A stretch of DNA of 64,000 nt. It comes from CATQHW01 sp965215345 (GTDB lineage Bacteria > Spirochaetota > Spirochaetia > SZUA-6 > Bin103). Position numbers and translations under genes: made by a program. The stretch covers positions 1,054,001-1,118,000 of the forward strand of contig CBDCDL010000002.1 of the NCBI GenBank assembly GCA_965215345.1, written 5' to 3'. Of the stretch, positions 41,138 to 50,437 are shown one piece after another. Under the pieces are notes generated by a model that ran no database searches, was not told the DNA's origin, and saw nothing but the letters and a program-made list of their open reading frames with translations. Numbering within the stretch: position 1 is the first letter of the stretch; each line of letters begins with the position of its first letter.

Positions 41138-41653
41138 CTATCCCGTCGCGGCCTGCCAGGCCGCCAGGTACTCGTCGATCACGTCGCTGCCGACCGCCTT
41201 GATGGTCAGGCCGAACGGTCCGGCCAGCGGCCGCACCACCTGCTTGGCGGGCTCGCCCGTCTGCAGGAACGATTCCAGCTCGGCGCTGTCGGCCTTGAAC
41301 ACCCACAGCCGGCCTTCCTCCATCTGCGTGTAGAAACCCGGCAGCGTGGTCAGGTACTCGTCGATCGTGGCGCTCTCGGTGGACTTCATCGTCACCCCGC
41401 CGGGCGCGGCCAGCGGCCGTACCACCTGCTTGGCGGGCTCGCCGGACTCCTGAAACGCGGCAAGGTCGTCAGACCCTTCGCGGAACACCCATAGCCGGCC
41501 GTCATCCTCCAGGACGACGAAGCCGGGCTTGGCGTACATCTCCAGATCCAGCGCCGGTTGCTCGGCCGCGGTGGCGCATCCGGCGATCAGCGCTCCGGCC
41601 ACGACCAGCATCACGGCCGGCACCATGCGGTCATGCCTCTTGCGAATTCCCAT
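41138..41653 (-). CDS. pst-operon lipoprotein with two internal repeats
   Basis: A 171-residue protein, start ATG 41653 (MGIRKRHDRM). Its signal peptide ends in AGALIAGC, a lipobox, so it is predicted to be a lipoprotein. The mature part is two copies of a roughly 60-residue unit: both contain EGRLWVF/DGRLWVF, then EPAKQVVRPLA, then a conserved IDEYL ending. It lies between pstB and phoU on the same strand, so it is probably expressed with the transporter. I do not know a family. A phosphate-related binding or envelope role is inference from position only. Confidence 0.65.
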   Translation of the reverse strand: MGIRKRHDRMVPAVMLVVAGALIAGCATAAEQPALDLEMYAKPGFVVLEDDGRLWVFREGSDDLAAFQESGEPAKQVVRPLAAPGGVTMKSTESATIDEYLTTLPGFYTQMEEGRLWVFKADSAELESFLQTGEPAKQVVRPLAGPFGLTIKAVGSDVIDEYLAAWQAATG

Positions 41654-41705
41654 GTTCACTCCTCCTCCGGTGCGTTGGGCTCTTTTCATGTTCTGTTCGG
41701 CCGGC

Positions 41706-42656
41706 TCATCCGAACCGCCCGCTGATGTAGTCTTCCGTCTCCTGCAGTTGCGGCTTCAGGAACACGTCCTCCGTGGGCGCGAACTCGATGAGCCGGCCCA
41801 AGTACATGAACGCCGTGATGTCGCTGACGCGCGATGCCTGCTGCATGTTGTGGGTGACGATCAGGATCGTGTAGCTGCCTTTCAGCTCGTGGATCAGATC
41901 CTCGATCTTGCTGGTGGCGATCGGGTCCAGGGCGCTGGCCGGCTCGTCCATGAGCAGCACCTCCGGCTCGGCGGCCACCGCGCGGGCGATGCACAGCCGC
42001 TGCTGCTGGCCGCCGGACAGTCCCAGCGCGCTCTCCTGCAGCCGGTCCTTGATCTCGTCCCAGAGCGCCGCGCCGACAAGGGCGCGATGGCACACGGAGT
42101 CGAGCACCTGCTTGTCGCGTTCGCCGTCGATCCGCAGCGGGTAGATGACGTTCTCGTAGATGCTCATCGGGAATGGATTCGGCTTCTGCGCCACCATCCC
42201 CATGCGCTTGCGCAACTCGATGACGTCGGTCCCCGGCGCGTAGATCGAGTCGCCGGACAGCCGCATGTCACCCTCGATCCGCACGCTGTCGACCAGGTCG
42301 TTGAGGCGGTTCACCGAGCGCAGCAGCGTCGACTTGCCGCACCCGGACGGCCCGATCAGCGCCGTCACCTTGCCGAACGGGACCCTCATCGACACGTCGA
42401 ACAGCGCCTGCGCCGCGCCGTACCAGAGGTTGAAACGGTCCACCTCCAGCACGCTGGCAAGCTCCAGCGTGCTCGGGTGCACGGCGGTCGTGACGGCGCC
42501 GCCGGCGGCGACGCGCTCCAGCAGGTTCTCCCGGACGGCGCCCCCCGCCCCGCCCCGCGGGCGGCCGTCCACGTGTGCGGCGGCATCGGCGGCCGGGGTG
42601 CGCTGCCGGTCCACCGTGAGGCGAACCTGATCGCTGCGGTCTCTGGTGGCATCCAT
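41706..42656 (-). CDS. pstB: Phosphate ABC transporter ATP-binding protein PstB
   Basis: A 316-residue ATPase that powers phosphate import through PstCA. Walker A is LIGPSGCGKSTLLR, the signature is LSGGQQQRLCIARA, and Walker B is VLLMDEPASALDP, with IVTHNMQQASRVSD as H-loop. The family stretch NLWYGAAQALFDVSMRVPFG starts near residue 76; the normal length is 250-270, so the 60 or so residues ahead are an N-terminal extension of low complexity that may be wrongly included if a later start is used. Second gene after pstA, 30 bases downstream. Confidence 0.92.
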   Translation of the reverse strand: MDATRDRSDQVRLTVDRQRTPAADAAAHVDGRPRGGAGGAVRENLLERVAAGGAVTTAVHPSTLELASVLEVDRFNLWYGAAQALFDVSMRVPFGKVTALIGPSGCGKSTLLRSVNRLNDLVDSVRIEGDMRLSGDSIYAPGTDVIELRKRMGMVAQKPNPFPMSIYENVIYPLRIDGERDKQVLDSVCHRALVGAALWDEIKDRLQESALGLSGGQQQRLCIARAVAAEPEVLLMDEPASALDPIATSKIEDLIHELKGSYTILIVTHNMQQASRVSDITAFMYLGRLIEFAPTEDVFLKPQLQETEDYISGRFG

Positions 42657-42686
42657 CTGATCTATCTCTCCCGGAACCGGCCTATC

Positions 42687-44504
42687 CTAGAACTGGCTTC
42701 CCGCGAAGCGGCGGTGCAGCCGGCTGCGGAGCCGGATCGCCGTCACGTTCAGCAGCACGACGATCAGGATCAGCAGCAGGGTCGACGTGAACACCATCGG
42801 GATGGCCGCTTCGCTGTTCTGGCTCTGGAAGCCGACGTCGAAAATGTGAAAGCCCAAGTGCATGAAGCTGCGCTCCAGGTGCACGAACGGGAAATAGCGG
42901 TCGATCGGCAGCTCGGGCGCGAGCTTCACCGCGCCGACCAGCATCAGCGGCGCCACCTCGCCCGCGCCACGCGCCATCGCCAGGATCATGCCGGTCATGA
43001 TGCCGGGCATCGCGCGCGGCATGACGATCCGCTTGATCGTCTGCCACTTGCTGGCCCCGCAGGCATAGGACCCTTCGCGCATCGACCCGGGCACGGCGGC
43101 CAGCGCCTCCTCGGTGGCGACGATCACCACCGGCAGCGTCAGCAGCGCCAGCGTCAGGGACGCCCACAGGATGCCGCCGGTGCCGAAGGTGGGGTTCGGC
43201 AGCTTGGCGCGGAAGAACAGCTCGTCGATGCCGCCGCCGATCAGGTAGCTGAAGAAGCCCAGCCCGAACACGCCGAAGACGATGCTGGGCACCCCGGCCA
43301 GGTTGTTGATCGCGATCCGCACGGTCGACACCAGGCGCCCCGGCCTGGCGTACTCGCGCAGGTAGAGCGCGGCGATCACCCCGAACGGGACCACGGCGAG
43401 CGACATCAGGAGGGTCATCACCACCGTGCCGAAGATCGCCGGGAAGACGCCGCCTTCGCTGTTGGCCTCACGCGGGTCGGCGGTCAGGAACTCCGCCCAC
43501 CGCGACAGGTAGATGCCCAGCTGGCGCAGCACGCCGAGCCGGTTGGCCGGGTAGCCGCGCACGACCTGGCCGAGCGGCACCAGCACCTCGGCGCCGTCCG
43601 AGAGCCGCATCGACACCTGGTACCGCTCGCTCGAGCGCTGCAGCTCGTCGATCCGGGCGCGGATCTGCGCATATTCGGCGTTCGCCTCCGCCTCGACGGA
43701 CGCCGCCTTTTCCCGCTCGGATGCGAGCTTGTCGCCGGCGGCCGCGATCGAGGACGCGTTGCCCTCGGCGCGGGCGTCGTCGAGCACGAGCGCGGCTTCG
43801 CGCACGCGCAGCCGCGCCCTCTCCAGGCGGTGGTTCACGTCGCCGATGTCGCGCCGTTCCAGCCGCCTGCGCTCGGCCCGCCAGCCCTCCACGGTCGGGT
43901 GGTGCCGCTCGAACTCCCTCCAGGCGGCCTCCGCGCCCTCGGCGGTCGCAGCGCCGTCGACCAGGAACGTCACCGGCTCGCCGTAGAATCGCCCCCAGGT
44001 CAGCCGCTCGAAGATCACCGCCCATTCCGGGGCGCTTCGCTCGGCCATGGCGAAGTCGTCCACCCACGTGAAGTGCACGCCGGTCACGTCGAAGTTGCCG
44101 GTCCGCACCAGCCAGCGCGTGGACCAGCCGCGCTGCCGTTCCAGCAGCTCCCGCGCCGGTTCCTGCGCGGCGGCGGGCAGCGAACCGATCGCGCTCGCGG
44201 CCGGCTGGTAGCGGTCGCGGCGGGTCACCTCGCCCACGTGGACGGAGCCGTCGGCCATCTCGAAGCGGGCCAGCGGCGCCGGCCAGAAGGTGCCGAGGCC
44301 GCGCACCAGGATCAGCAGCAGCAGCCCCAGGGTCATCACCAGGGCGATCACCAGCGTGCCGGCGGTCAGCCACATCATCGGCTGTCCCTGCGCGACCAGC
44401 GACGCGCCGCTGCTCACGCGGCGGCGCGCCGCCGCAGGCCTGGCGGCGGCCACCCCGGCCGGGGGCGCGACAGCGAAGGCGCGCGGAGCGACGGTCGACT
44501 TCAC
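42687..44504 (-). CDS. pstA: Phosphate ABC transporter permease PstA, long form
   Basis: A 605-residue permease, about twice the ordinary PstA. One membrane helix (about residues 38-62) is followed by a predicted periplasmic region of about 250 residues rich in charged coiled-coil-like helices (EARLRVREAALVLDDARAEG and on). The normal six-helix permease occupies the last 270 residues, with the cytoplasmic loop EALAAVPGSMREGSYACGAS for PstB contact. Long PstA forms are known in some gamma-proteobacteria and usually pair with a long PstC, as here. The start GTG 44504 lies in a 14-bp tandem repeat that spans the pstC stop. Confidence 0.88.
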   Translation of the reverse strand: MKSTVAPRAFAVAPPAGVAAARPAAARRRVSSGASLVAQGQPMMWLTAGTLVIALVMTLGLLLLILVRGLGTFWPAPLARFEMADGSVHVGEVTRRDRYQPAASAIGSLPAAAQEPARELLERQRGWSTRWLVRTGNFDVTGVHFTWVDDFAMAERSAPEWAVIFERLTWGRFYGEPVTFLVDGAATAEGAEAAWREFERHHPTVEGWRAERRRLERRDIGDVNHRLERARLRVREAALVLDDARAEGNASSIAAAGDKLASEREKAASVEAEANAEYAQIRARIDELQRSSERYQVSMRLSDGAEVLVPLGQVVRGYPANRLGVLRQLGIYLSRWAEFLTADPREANSEGGVFPAIFGTVVMTLLMSLAVVPFGVIAALYLREYARPGRLVSTVRIAINNLAGVPSIVFGVFGLGFFSYLIGGGIDELFFRAKLPNPTFGTGGILWASLTLALLTLPVVIVATEEALAAVPGSMREGSYACGASKWQTIKRIVMPRAMPGIMTGMILAMARGAGEVAPLMLVGAVKLAPELPIDRYFPFVHLERSFMHLGFHIFDVGFQSQNSEAAIPMVFTSTLLLILIVVLLNVTAIRLRSRLHRRFAGSQF

Positions 44505-44539
44505 AGCTCGGACCTCACAGCTCGGACCTCACAGCTCGA
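44501..44539. repeat. 14-bp tandem repeat at the pstC-pstA junction
   Basis: TCACAGCTCGGACC occurs 2.8 times in succession (44501-44514, 44515-44528, 44529-44539). On the coding strand each unit carries GAGCTGTGA: the pstC stop is in one unit, and the last contains the pstA GTG start. The unit also provides a GTGAGG ribosome-site-like string. Confidence 0.75.
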
Positions 44540-47198
44540 ACGCCCTGCGGCGGAACCGTTGCCGCACCGACTCCGCGATCGTGTTCACCACGAACGTCAT
44601 CACGAACAGCGTCAGCGCCGCCAGGAACAGGATGCGGTAGTGCGTGCTGTCGACGACCGCCTCCGGCAACTCGACGGCGATGTTCGCCGCCAGGGTGCGG
44701 AAGCCGTTGAACAGGTTCATCTCCAGGATCGGCGTGTTGCCGGCCGCCATCAGCACGATCATCGTCTCGCCCACGGCGCGGCCCAGCCCGATCATCACGG
44801 CCGAGAACAGTCCGCTCATGGCGGTCGGCACGATCACGCGCATCGCGGTCTGCCACGGGGTGGCGCCGGCGGCCAGGGACGCGGACCGCAGGTGCTCGGG
44901 CACGCTCTTCAGCGCGTCGTCGGCGATGGTGTAGATGATCGGGATGATCGCGAAGCCCATCACGAAGCCCACCACCAGCGAGTTGCGCTGCACGTAGGTG
45001 CCGAGCACGGGGCCGACGACCGGGAACGACCCGCGCGAGTCCAGCCCCAGCGCCTGCAGCAGCCAGCCGCCGAGCAGGGCGGCGCCGCCCGCGACGGTCA
45101 CCGCCGCGGCGACCTTGACGATCTCCAGCAGCGCCACCTTCCGCGCCGGCAGGTTCCGGTACAGCGTGCGCAGCCTGGGAGCGAGCGCGCGCGACACGTA
45201 CCACACCGTGGCCAGCCCGGTGAGCGGCAGCAGCATCATCGCCCAGCCGCCGGCGCCGGTGCCGATCTGTCCGTCCAGCCAGAGCTTGATGTCGCCCGCG
45301 AACAGCGCCTGCTCGGCCACCGGCCCGGCCAGCCGCGACAGCAGCAGGCCGAGCGGCAACGCCCCCAGGAGCACGAAGGGGATGCGGAATCGCGACAGGA
45401 TGATCGCGGTCCGGTCGGGCAGGAGCTGGAACAGGTAGCCGCCGGCCAGACAGGTGAGCGGGATCATCAGGAACGCGACCAGGATCATCGGCACCGCCCG
45501 CTCGGCGATCGGCGCGAACACCAGGCCGGCCAGGAAGCCGAGCACGACGCTCGGCAGGCTGGCCATCATCTCGATGATCGGCTTGATGCGCGCGCGCAGC
45601 CTGCTGTGCAGGAACTCGCTGGTGTAGATGGCCGCCAGCAGCGCCAGCGGCACCCCGAACAGCATCGAGTAGATGGTCGCCTTGATCGTCCCAAAGATCA
45701 GCGGGACCAGCCCGTACTTGGCCTCGAACGTGTCGGTGCCGCTCGACGACTGCCAGACGTGCTTGGGCTCGCGGTTGCCCTCGTACCAGACCTTGGCGAA
45801 GATCGATCGCACGGTGGCTTCCGGGTGCGGGCTGTCCAGCGCCAGCAGCGCGAATCCCCGGTCGGTCACGGCCGCGATCGCGTCGTCGCGGGGGCTGAGT
45901 GCGACCGCCGTGATCGGCACGCCGGCGAAGGGCCGCGCCTCCGCCAGGAAGGCGTTGCTGGTCACGTAGAAGCCGCGCACGCTGCCGTCGCCGTAGCCGA
46001 TGACGATCATGCGCTTGCGCGACGAGCTGCCGATGCTGGTGACGGCCGCCGGGCCGCCGGGGACCGCAGGGCCGTCGAAGGTGTGGGCGTTGACCAGCAG
46101 CAGCCCGTCGGCCGTGGCGGCGTCTGCGTCGCGGACCCGGAACCAGGTACGGACGCGCCCGCGGCTGTCGCCGATCAGCACGGTATCGCGGCCCAGCAGG
46201 AAGCGGGCCACGGTGAGGCGTACGGCATCGTCGCGCAGCACGTCGCCGCGCTCGGCGACCACGGGCTCGCGCAGGTTGCGGGTATCGAAGCGCACGAACG
46301 CCCCGTCCTGCCAGAGCACGTAGACGGCATCCGCGTTGCCCGAGACGAGCACCCGGGACAGCGGGACGGCGCGCCCGAAGTCGGGAATCGCGGCGCTGCC
46401 GCCGCGCACGGTCGCGGTCACACGGCCGGTGAGGATGTTGCGCCGCCGCGTCACGGCGCTGATCCGCATCACGCCGTCGTCGCTCACCATGGCGATCACC
46501 GGCCCGACCGAGCGCACCGTCTGGTCGATCAGCAGAACGGCCCCGGAGTGACCGCTGGCCACCGGGTCCTGGATGTGCGCCTCCAGCCGCTGCAGGCGCA
46601 ACTGGCCGATCGGCGTGCGCTGGATGGACGCGTCGTCGAGCACGCCGACCTCGCCCTCGCCGAGCGCGTGCAGCCTGGCCGGCACGTCCTCGTTCTCGAA
46701 GAACGCGGTCTCGAACAGCACTTGGCCCAGCCGGAACGTGCCGTCGGCGAAGCCGGCGGCCAGCCAGCCGCCGTCGTCCGAGTAGGTCAGGGAAGTGGGC
46801 TGCTCGTCGAACAGCGGCACCTCCTCGAGCAGCATGCCGTCGGGGACGCCGGGGTCGATGCGGAAGTGCCGCAGCGCCCGCCCGCCGTCGACCAGCTCGG
46901 CGGCCGCCACGCGGAACTCGTCCACCAGCACGAAGCGGTCCGCCGCGGCGGGGAAGGCCGCGGGCGCCTGGCCGGATGCGGACTGGCCGGATCCCGACTG
47001 GGAGACCGTCGGCTCCAGGCGCGATCGGCCCACCAGCGGCACCACGACGGAAGCCAGGAACACGAACACCAGGAACACCGCGGCGATCACGCCGATCCCG
47101 CCGACCGTGATGATCGACTTGGAGGCGACCTCCGCGATACGGACACCGGCGCGCGTCTTGTGCGCGCGCCGGTATCCCGTGAACGCCGGCTGGCTCAT
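44529..47198 (-). CDS. pstC: Phosphate ABC transporter permease PstC, long form
   Basis: An 889-residue permease against about 300 in ordinary PstC. A membrane helix (about residues 30-55) is followed by a 450-residue exported region with WD/propeller-like repetition (GVMRISAVTRRRNILTGRV, YVLWQDGAFVRFDTRN, AIAAVTDRGFALLALD). The permease core follows from about residue 520, beginning LVPLIFGTIKATIYSMLFGV, with the ATPase-contact loop SVPEHLRSASLAAGATPWQT near the end. A large soluble domain between the first helix and the core may contact PstS or sense its load; this is inference. It forms the channel with PstA. Confidence 0.88.
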   Translation of the reverse strand: MSQPAFTGYRRAHKTRAGVRIAEVASKSIITVGGIGVIAAVFLVFVFLASVVVPLVGRSRLEPTVSQSGSGQSASGQAPAAFPAAADRFVLVDEFRVAAAELVDGGRALRHFRIDPGVPDGMLLEEVPLFDEQPTSLTYSDDGGWLAAGFADGTFRLGQVLFETAFFENEDVPARLHALGEGEVGVLDDASIQRTPIGQLRLQRLEAHIQDPVASGHSGAVLLIDQTVRSVGPVIAMVSDDGVMRISAVTRRRNILTGRVTATVRGGSAAIPDFGRAVPLSRVLVSGNADAVYVLWQDGAFVRFDTRNLREPVVAERGDVLRDDAVRLTVARFLLGRDTVLIGDSRGRVRTWFRVRDADAATADGLLLVNAHTFDGPAVPGGPAAVTSIGSSSRKRMIVIGYGDGSVRGFYVTSNAFLAEARPFAGVPITAVALSPRDDAIAAVTDRGFALLALDSPHPEATVRSIFAKVWYEGNREPKHVWQSSSGTDTFEAKYGLVPLIFGTIKATIYSMLFGVPLALLAAIYTSEFLHSRLRARIKPIIEMMASLPSVVLGFLAGLVFAPIAERAVPMILVAFLMIPLTCLAGGYLFQLLPDRTAIILSRFRIPFVLLGALPLGLLLSRLAGPVAEQALFAGDIKLWLDGQIGTGAGGWAMMLLPLTGLATVWYVSRALAPRLRTLYRNLPARKVALLEIVKVAAAVTVAGGAALLGGWLLQALGLDSRGSFPVVGPVLGTYVQRNSLVVGFVMGFAIIPIIYTIADDALKSVPEHLRSASLAAGATPWQTAMRVIVPTAMSGLFSAVMIGLGRAVGETMIVLMAAGNTPILEMNLFNGFRTLAANIAVELPEAVVDSTHYRILFLAALTLFVMTFVVNTIAESVRQRFRRRAFEL

Positions 47199-47226
47199 GT
47201 GCCGAACGCCCCTCCGCCGGACTCGC

Positions 47227-48213
47227 TCAGATGCCCAGCGCTTCCATCGCCTCGGAGGCGATCTGGTTGGTGATCGGGTAATACCCGTCCTTGATCACGT
47301 CCTCCTGACCCTCGGTGGAGAACATGTACCGGACGAACTCGCGCCGCAACGGGTCGAGGTCGCTGCCGGGACGGTGGTTGACGTACACGTACAGGAAGCG
47401 GGAGAGCGGGTACTCGCCGGTGTACGCATACTCCGCGGTGGCCGGGATCGGATCGGACGCGCCGTCATGGGCCAGGGGCACCGCACACACGTCGGCGGTG
47501 AGGTAGCCGATGCCGGAGTAGCCGATGCCGGGAGCGTCGCTGGCGACGCCCTGCACGACCGAGGAGCTGCCGGGCTGCTCCTTCACGGACGGCTTGTAGT
47601 CGCCGTTGCCGAGCACGTTCTTCTTGAAGTAGCCGTAGGTGCCGGACGCCGAGTTGCGGCCGTACAGGCTGATCGGCTGGTCGGCCCAGGCGCTGTCGCT
47701 CACGCCGGCCTCGCCCCAGGTGCGGATGTCGCTCTCGTGACCGAGCAGGCGGTTGGTCGAGAAGATGGCGTCGACCTGCTGGATGGTGAGCCCCGTCTCG
47801 CAGATCGGATTGTCCTTGTTGACGTAGACCGCCAGCATGTCGATCGCAGCCGGCAGGCTGGCCGGCGGATAGCCGTACTTGCTCTCGAACTCGTCCACTT
47901 CGGCCGCCTTCATCTGGCGGCTCATCGGGCCGAACTGTGAGCTTCCGGCGATCAGCGCCGGCGGCGCCGTCGAGGATCCCTTGCCCTCGATCTCGATGCG
48001 GACGTTCGGGTACATCCCCAGGAAGCCTTCGGCCCACAGCGTCATGGTGTTGTTCATGGTGTCGGAGCCGACGCTCTTGAGGCTCCCGGACACGCCCTGC
48101 ACCTGCTCGTACCTGGTGAGGGCCGGGTCGACCGCCACCTGCGCCAGGACGGTCATCGAAGTGAGCGCCATGGCCGTGGCCAGGGCACCTGTTATGAAAC
48201 GGTTGGTTCGCAT
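47227..48213 (-). CDS. pstS: Phosphate-binding protein PstS
   Basis: A 328-residue exported protein, start ATG 48213 with GAGGAG seven bases upstream. The signal peptide ends around MTVLAQVA and there is no lipobox. Phosphate-binding loops are LKSVGSDTM, IEGKGSSTAPPAL, PMSRQM and YGRNSASGTYGYF, all as expected for PstS. It is the first gene of the operon pstS-pstC-pstA-pstB-lipoprotein-phoU. The upstream region has a Pho-box-like repeat series. Confidence 0.93.
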   Translation of the reverse strand: MRTNRFITGALATAMALTSMTVLAQVAVDPALTRYEQVQGVSGSLKSVGSDTMNNTMTLWAEGFLGMYPNVRIEIEGKGSSTAPPALIAGSSQFGPMSRQMKAAEVDEFESKYGYPPASLPAAIDMLAVYVNKDNPICETGLTIQQVDAIFSTNRLLGHESDIRTWGEAGVSDSAWADQPISLYGRNSASGTYGYFKKNVLGNGDYKPSVKEQPGSSSVVQGVASDAPGIGYSGIGYLTADVCAVPLAHDGASDPIPATAEYAYTGEYPLSRFLYVYVNHRPGSDLDPLRREFVRYMFSTEGQEDVIKDGYYPITNQIASEAMEALGI

Positions 48214-48260
48214 GCTTCTCCTCGCAATGGTCAGATTCGAGGGCAGGGTCCGGGATGACT

Positions 48261-48298
48261 GCTAGCGGACCGTTAGCGCTCTGGTAAAAGCTCGCTAG
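48261..48298 (-). promoter_or_regulatory. Pho-box candidate upstream of pstS
   Basis: Four short repeats start exactly 11 bases apart on the plus strand: GCTAG (48261), GTTAG (48272), GGTAA (48283) and GCTAG (48294). On the pstS strand these are CTAGC, CTAAC, TTACC and CTAGC. PhoB/PhoP sites are direct repeats with an 11-bp period, so this fits a response-regulator site about 50-85 bases before the pstS start. Confidence 0.6.
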
Positions 48299-48317
48299 GG
48301 GTCGTAGCGTCTGCAGC

Positions 48318-49133
48318 GTGCCGGAGCTGCCGGAGGTGGAGACGATCGCGCGCGGGGTGCGGCCGGTGTTGCTGGGTCAGCGCATCGAGCGCGTGGTCGT
48401 GCGGGAGCCGCGGCTGCGGTGGCCGGTGGCGGACGACCTGCCGCCGCGGCTGGCCGGGCGCACGGTCCGCGGCGTGCGGCGGCGGGCCAAGTACCTGGTG
48501 GTCGACGCCGGACCCGAGAGCCTGATCGCCCACCTGGGCATGTCGGGGCGGCTGCTGGTGGTGGAAGCCGATGCGCCGCCGGCAAAGCACGACCACGCGG
48601 ACGTGGTGCTGGGCTCGGGGCTGGCCGTGCGGCTGCGCGATCCGCGCCGCTTCGGGTCGCTGCACGTGGCCTGTACGCCCGGCGAGCACCCGCTGCTGGC
48701 GGGCCTGGGGCCGGAGCCGCTCGGCGGCGGCTTCGACGGCGAATACCTGTACGCGGTGAGCCGCCGGCGCACGGTGGCGATCAAGGACCTGCTGCTGAAC
48801 AGCCGCATCGTCGCCGGCATCGGCAACATCTATGCCAGCGAGGCGCTGTTCGCCGCGCGCGTGCATCCGCGCACGCCGGCCGGCCGGCTGGGCCGCGTCC
48901 GCCTGCAGCGGGTCGCCGAGGCCGTGCGCGCGATCCTGCAGCGGGCGATCGCCACCGGCGGCACCACGCTGCGCGACTACCGCACGCCGGGTGGCGACCC
49001 CGGGCTGTTCACGATCGAGCTTGCCGCCTACGGCCGCGCCGGGCAGCCGTGTCCGCGCTGCGGCGCGGCCATCCGCGCGCTGCGGTCCGGCGGCCGATCC
49101 ACCTTCTATTGCCCGCGCTGCCAGCGCCGCTGA
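48318..49133 (+). CDS. mutM: Formamidopyrimidine-DNA glycosylase MutM/Fpg
   Basis: A 271-residue repair enzyme that removes 8-oxoguanine and formamidopyrimidines and nicks the strand. It starts at GTG 48318, giving Pro-2 and Glu-3 (PELPEVETIARG) as the catalytic N-terminus. Other family motifs: LIAHLGMSGRLLV, DPRRFGSL, and the helix-two-turn-helix LLNSRIVAGIGNIYASEALF. The C-terminal zinc finger is CPRCGAAI...YCPRCQ. It is divergent from pstS, and its promoter must lie in or beside the Pho-box-like repeats. Confidence 0.93.
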   Translation: MPELPEVETIARGVRPVLLGQRIERVVVREPRLRWPVADDLPPRLAGRTVRGVRRRAKYLVVDAGPESLIAHLGMSGRLLVVEADAPPAKHDHADVVLGSGLAVRLRDPRRFGSLHVACTPGEHPLLAGLGPEPLGGGFDGEYLYAVSRRRTVAIKDLLLNSRIVAGIGNIYASEALFAARVHPRTPAGRLGRVRLQRVAEAVRAILQRAIATGGTTLRDYRTPGGDPGLFTIELAAYGRAGQPCPRCGAAIRALRSGGRSTFYCPRCQRR

Positions 49134-49144
49134 TACTGACCGGC

Positions 49145-50379
49145 ATGCGTATCGAGCAGGCCGTGGTGATCCCGGCTCGCGGCGGCCACTACAATGAGGA
49201 CCTGCAGGCGATCCGCGCCGGCGCCCGGAGCGACGGGTATCTCTACCCGGGGAAGCCGCAGGCGCCCGGCTTCGACGCGATCCGCCAGCCGAGCGAGGCG
49301 TTCTCGCTGGTGCTGCGCCTGGAGGGCGGCGCCATCGTGGCCGGCGACGGCATGAGCGTCGCCTACTCGGCGGCCGGCGGCAGGCACGGTCTGTTCCGGG
49401 CGGCCGAGCAGCTCCCGCACCTGCAGGCGATCGCCGGCCACCTGCGCGGGCGGACGATCGGCGGCCTGGCAGAGATGTGCGCGGAGCTGGCGGCGCTGCC
49501 GCTCGACGACCGCCTGCACCGCAGCGCCGCCTTCTACGGCGCCTCGCAGGCGCTGGCGCAGGCGGCCGCGGTCGCGCAGGGCCGCACCACCGCGGAGGTG
49601 CTGGCCGCCCACTTCGGCCGGCCGGTGGCCGCCGCGCCGGTAGCGATCAACGTGCAGTGCGGCGACGAGCGGCACACCGGCGTCGACAAGGCGATCATGA
49701 AGCGGGCCGACGTGCTGCCGCACGGTCTGATCAACGACCTGGAGGTGCTGGGCGCGCGGGGAGAGCGGCTGCAGGAGTACGTGAGCTGGATCACAGAACG
49801 CATCGCCCGCCACGCGCCGGCCGACTACCGGCCGGAGTTGCACATCGACGCGCGTACGGCATGGTCGGCGTCGCCTTCGGCCACGACGTCGGCCGCATGA
49901 CCGACTACATCGCCGGGTTGGGCGAGCGGGCGCTGCCACATCGGCTCAGCGTGGAGACGCCGGTGCTGATGGACTCGCGGAGCGCCCAGATCGAGACGCT
50001 GGCAGCCCTGCGCGAGGCGCTCGCCGGGCGCGAACCGCGCGTGTCGATTATCGTCGACGAGTGGGCCAACACGCTGGCGGACATCCGCGCCTTCATCGCC
50101 GCAGGCTCCGTGGACATGGTCAACGTGAAGAGCCCGGACCTGGGCTCCATCCTCAACGCCGGCCGGGCGATCCTGGACTGCAAGGCGGCCGGCGTGCGGC
50201 CGATCCTGGGCGGCTCCTGCGCGGACACCGACCAGTCGGCGCGGGTCATCGCCCACCTGGCGCTGGCCACCGAGCCGGCCTGGGTGCTGGCGCGCCCGGG
50301 CATGGGGATCGACGAGGGACTGCAGATCGTCGGCAACGAGATGGCGCGCACGCTGGCGCTGATCGAAGCGCGCCGCTGA
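49145..50379 (+). pseudogene. Methylaspartate ammonia-lyase, frameshifted
   Basis: The two halves are clear but in different frames. The first (49145 to about 49855) has MRIEQAVVIPARGGHYNEDLQ, AAFYGASQALAQAAAVAQG, AINVQCGDERHTGVDKAIMK and HGLINDLEVLG. The second (about 49857-50379) continues with YGMVGVAFGHDVGRMTDYI, VSIIVDEWANTLADI, VNVKSPDLGSI, GGSCADTDQSA and VLARPGMGIDEG. The break falls between HIDA and YGMVG, near 49855, where one base is missing or two are extra. The enzyme deaminates 3-methylaspartate to mesaconate in glutamate fermentation; no glutamate mutase genes are in the window. Either a real inactivation or a sequencing error. Confidence 0.85.
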
Positions 50380-50437
50380 CAGCCGCGCCAGGCTCGGGGG
50401 AGGGACCCATGCAGCACAACCGTACCGGAATGGACCG

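Noticed and set aside
41529..47273. A plus-strand open frame of 1914 codons opposite the pst genes
   Set aside because: It is the antisense shadow of pstC, pstA and pstB in GC-rich DNA. Its translation is rich in His, Arg, Gln and Ala with no domain, while the minus-strand proteins are clearly conserved.
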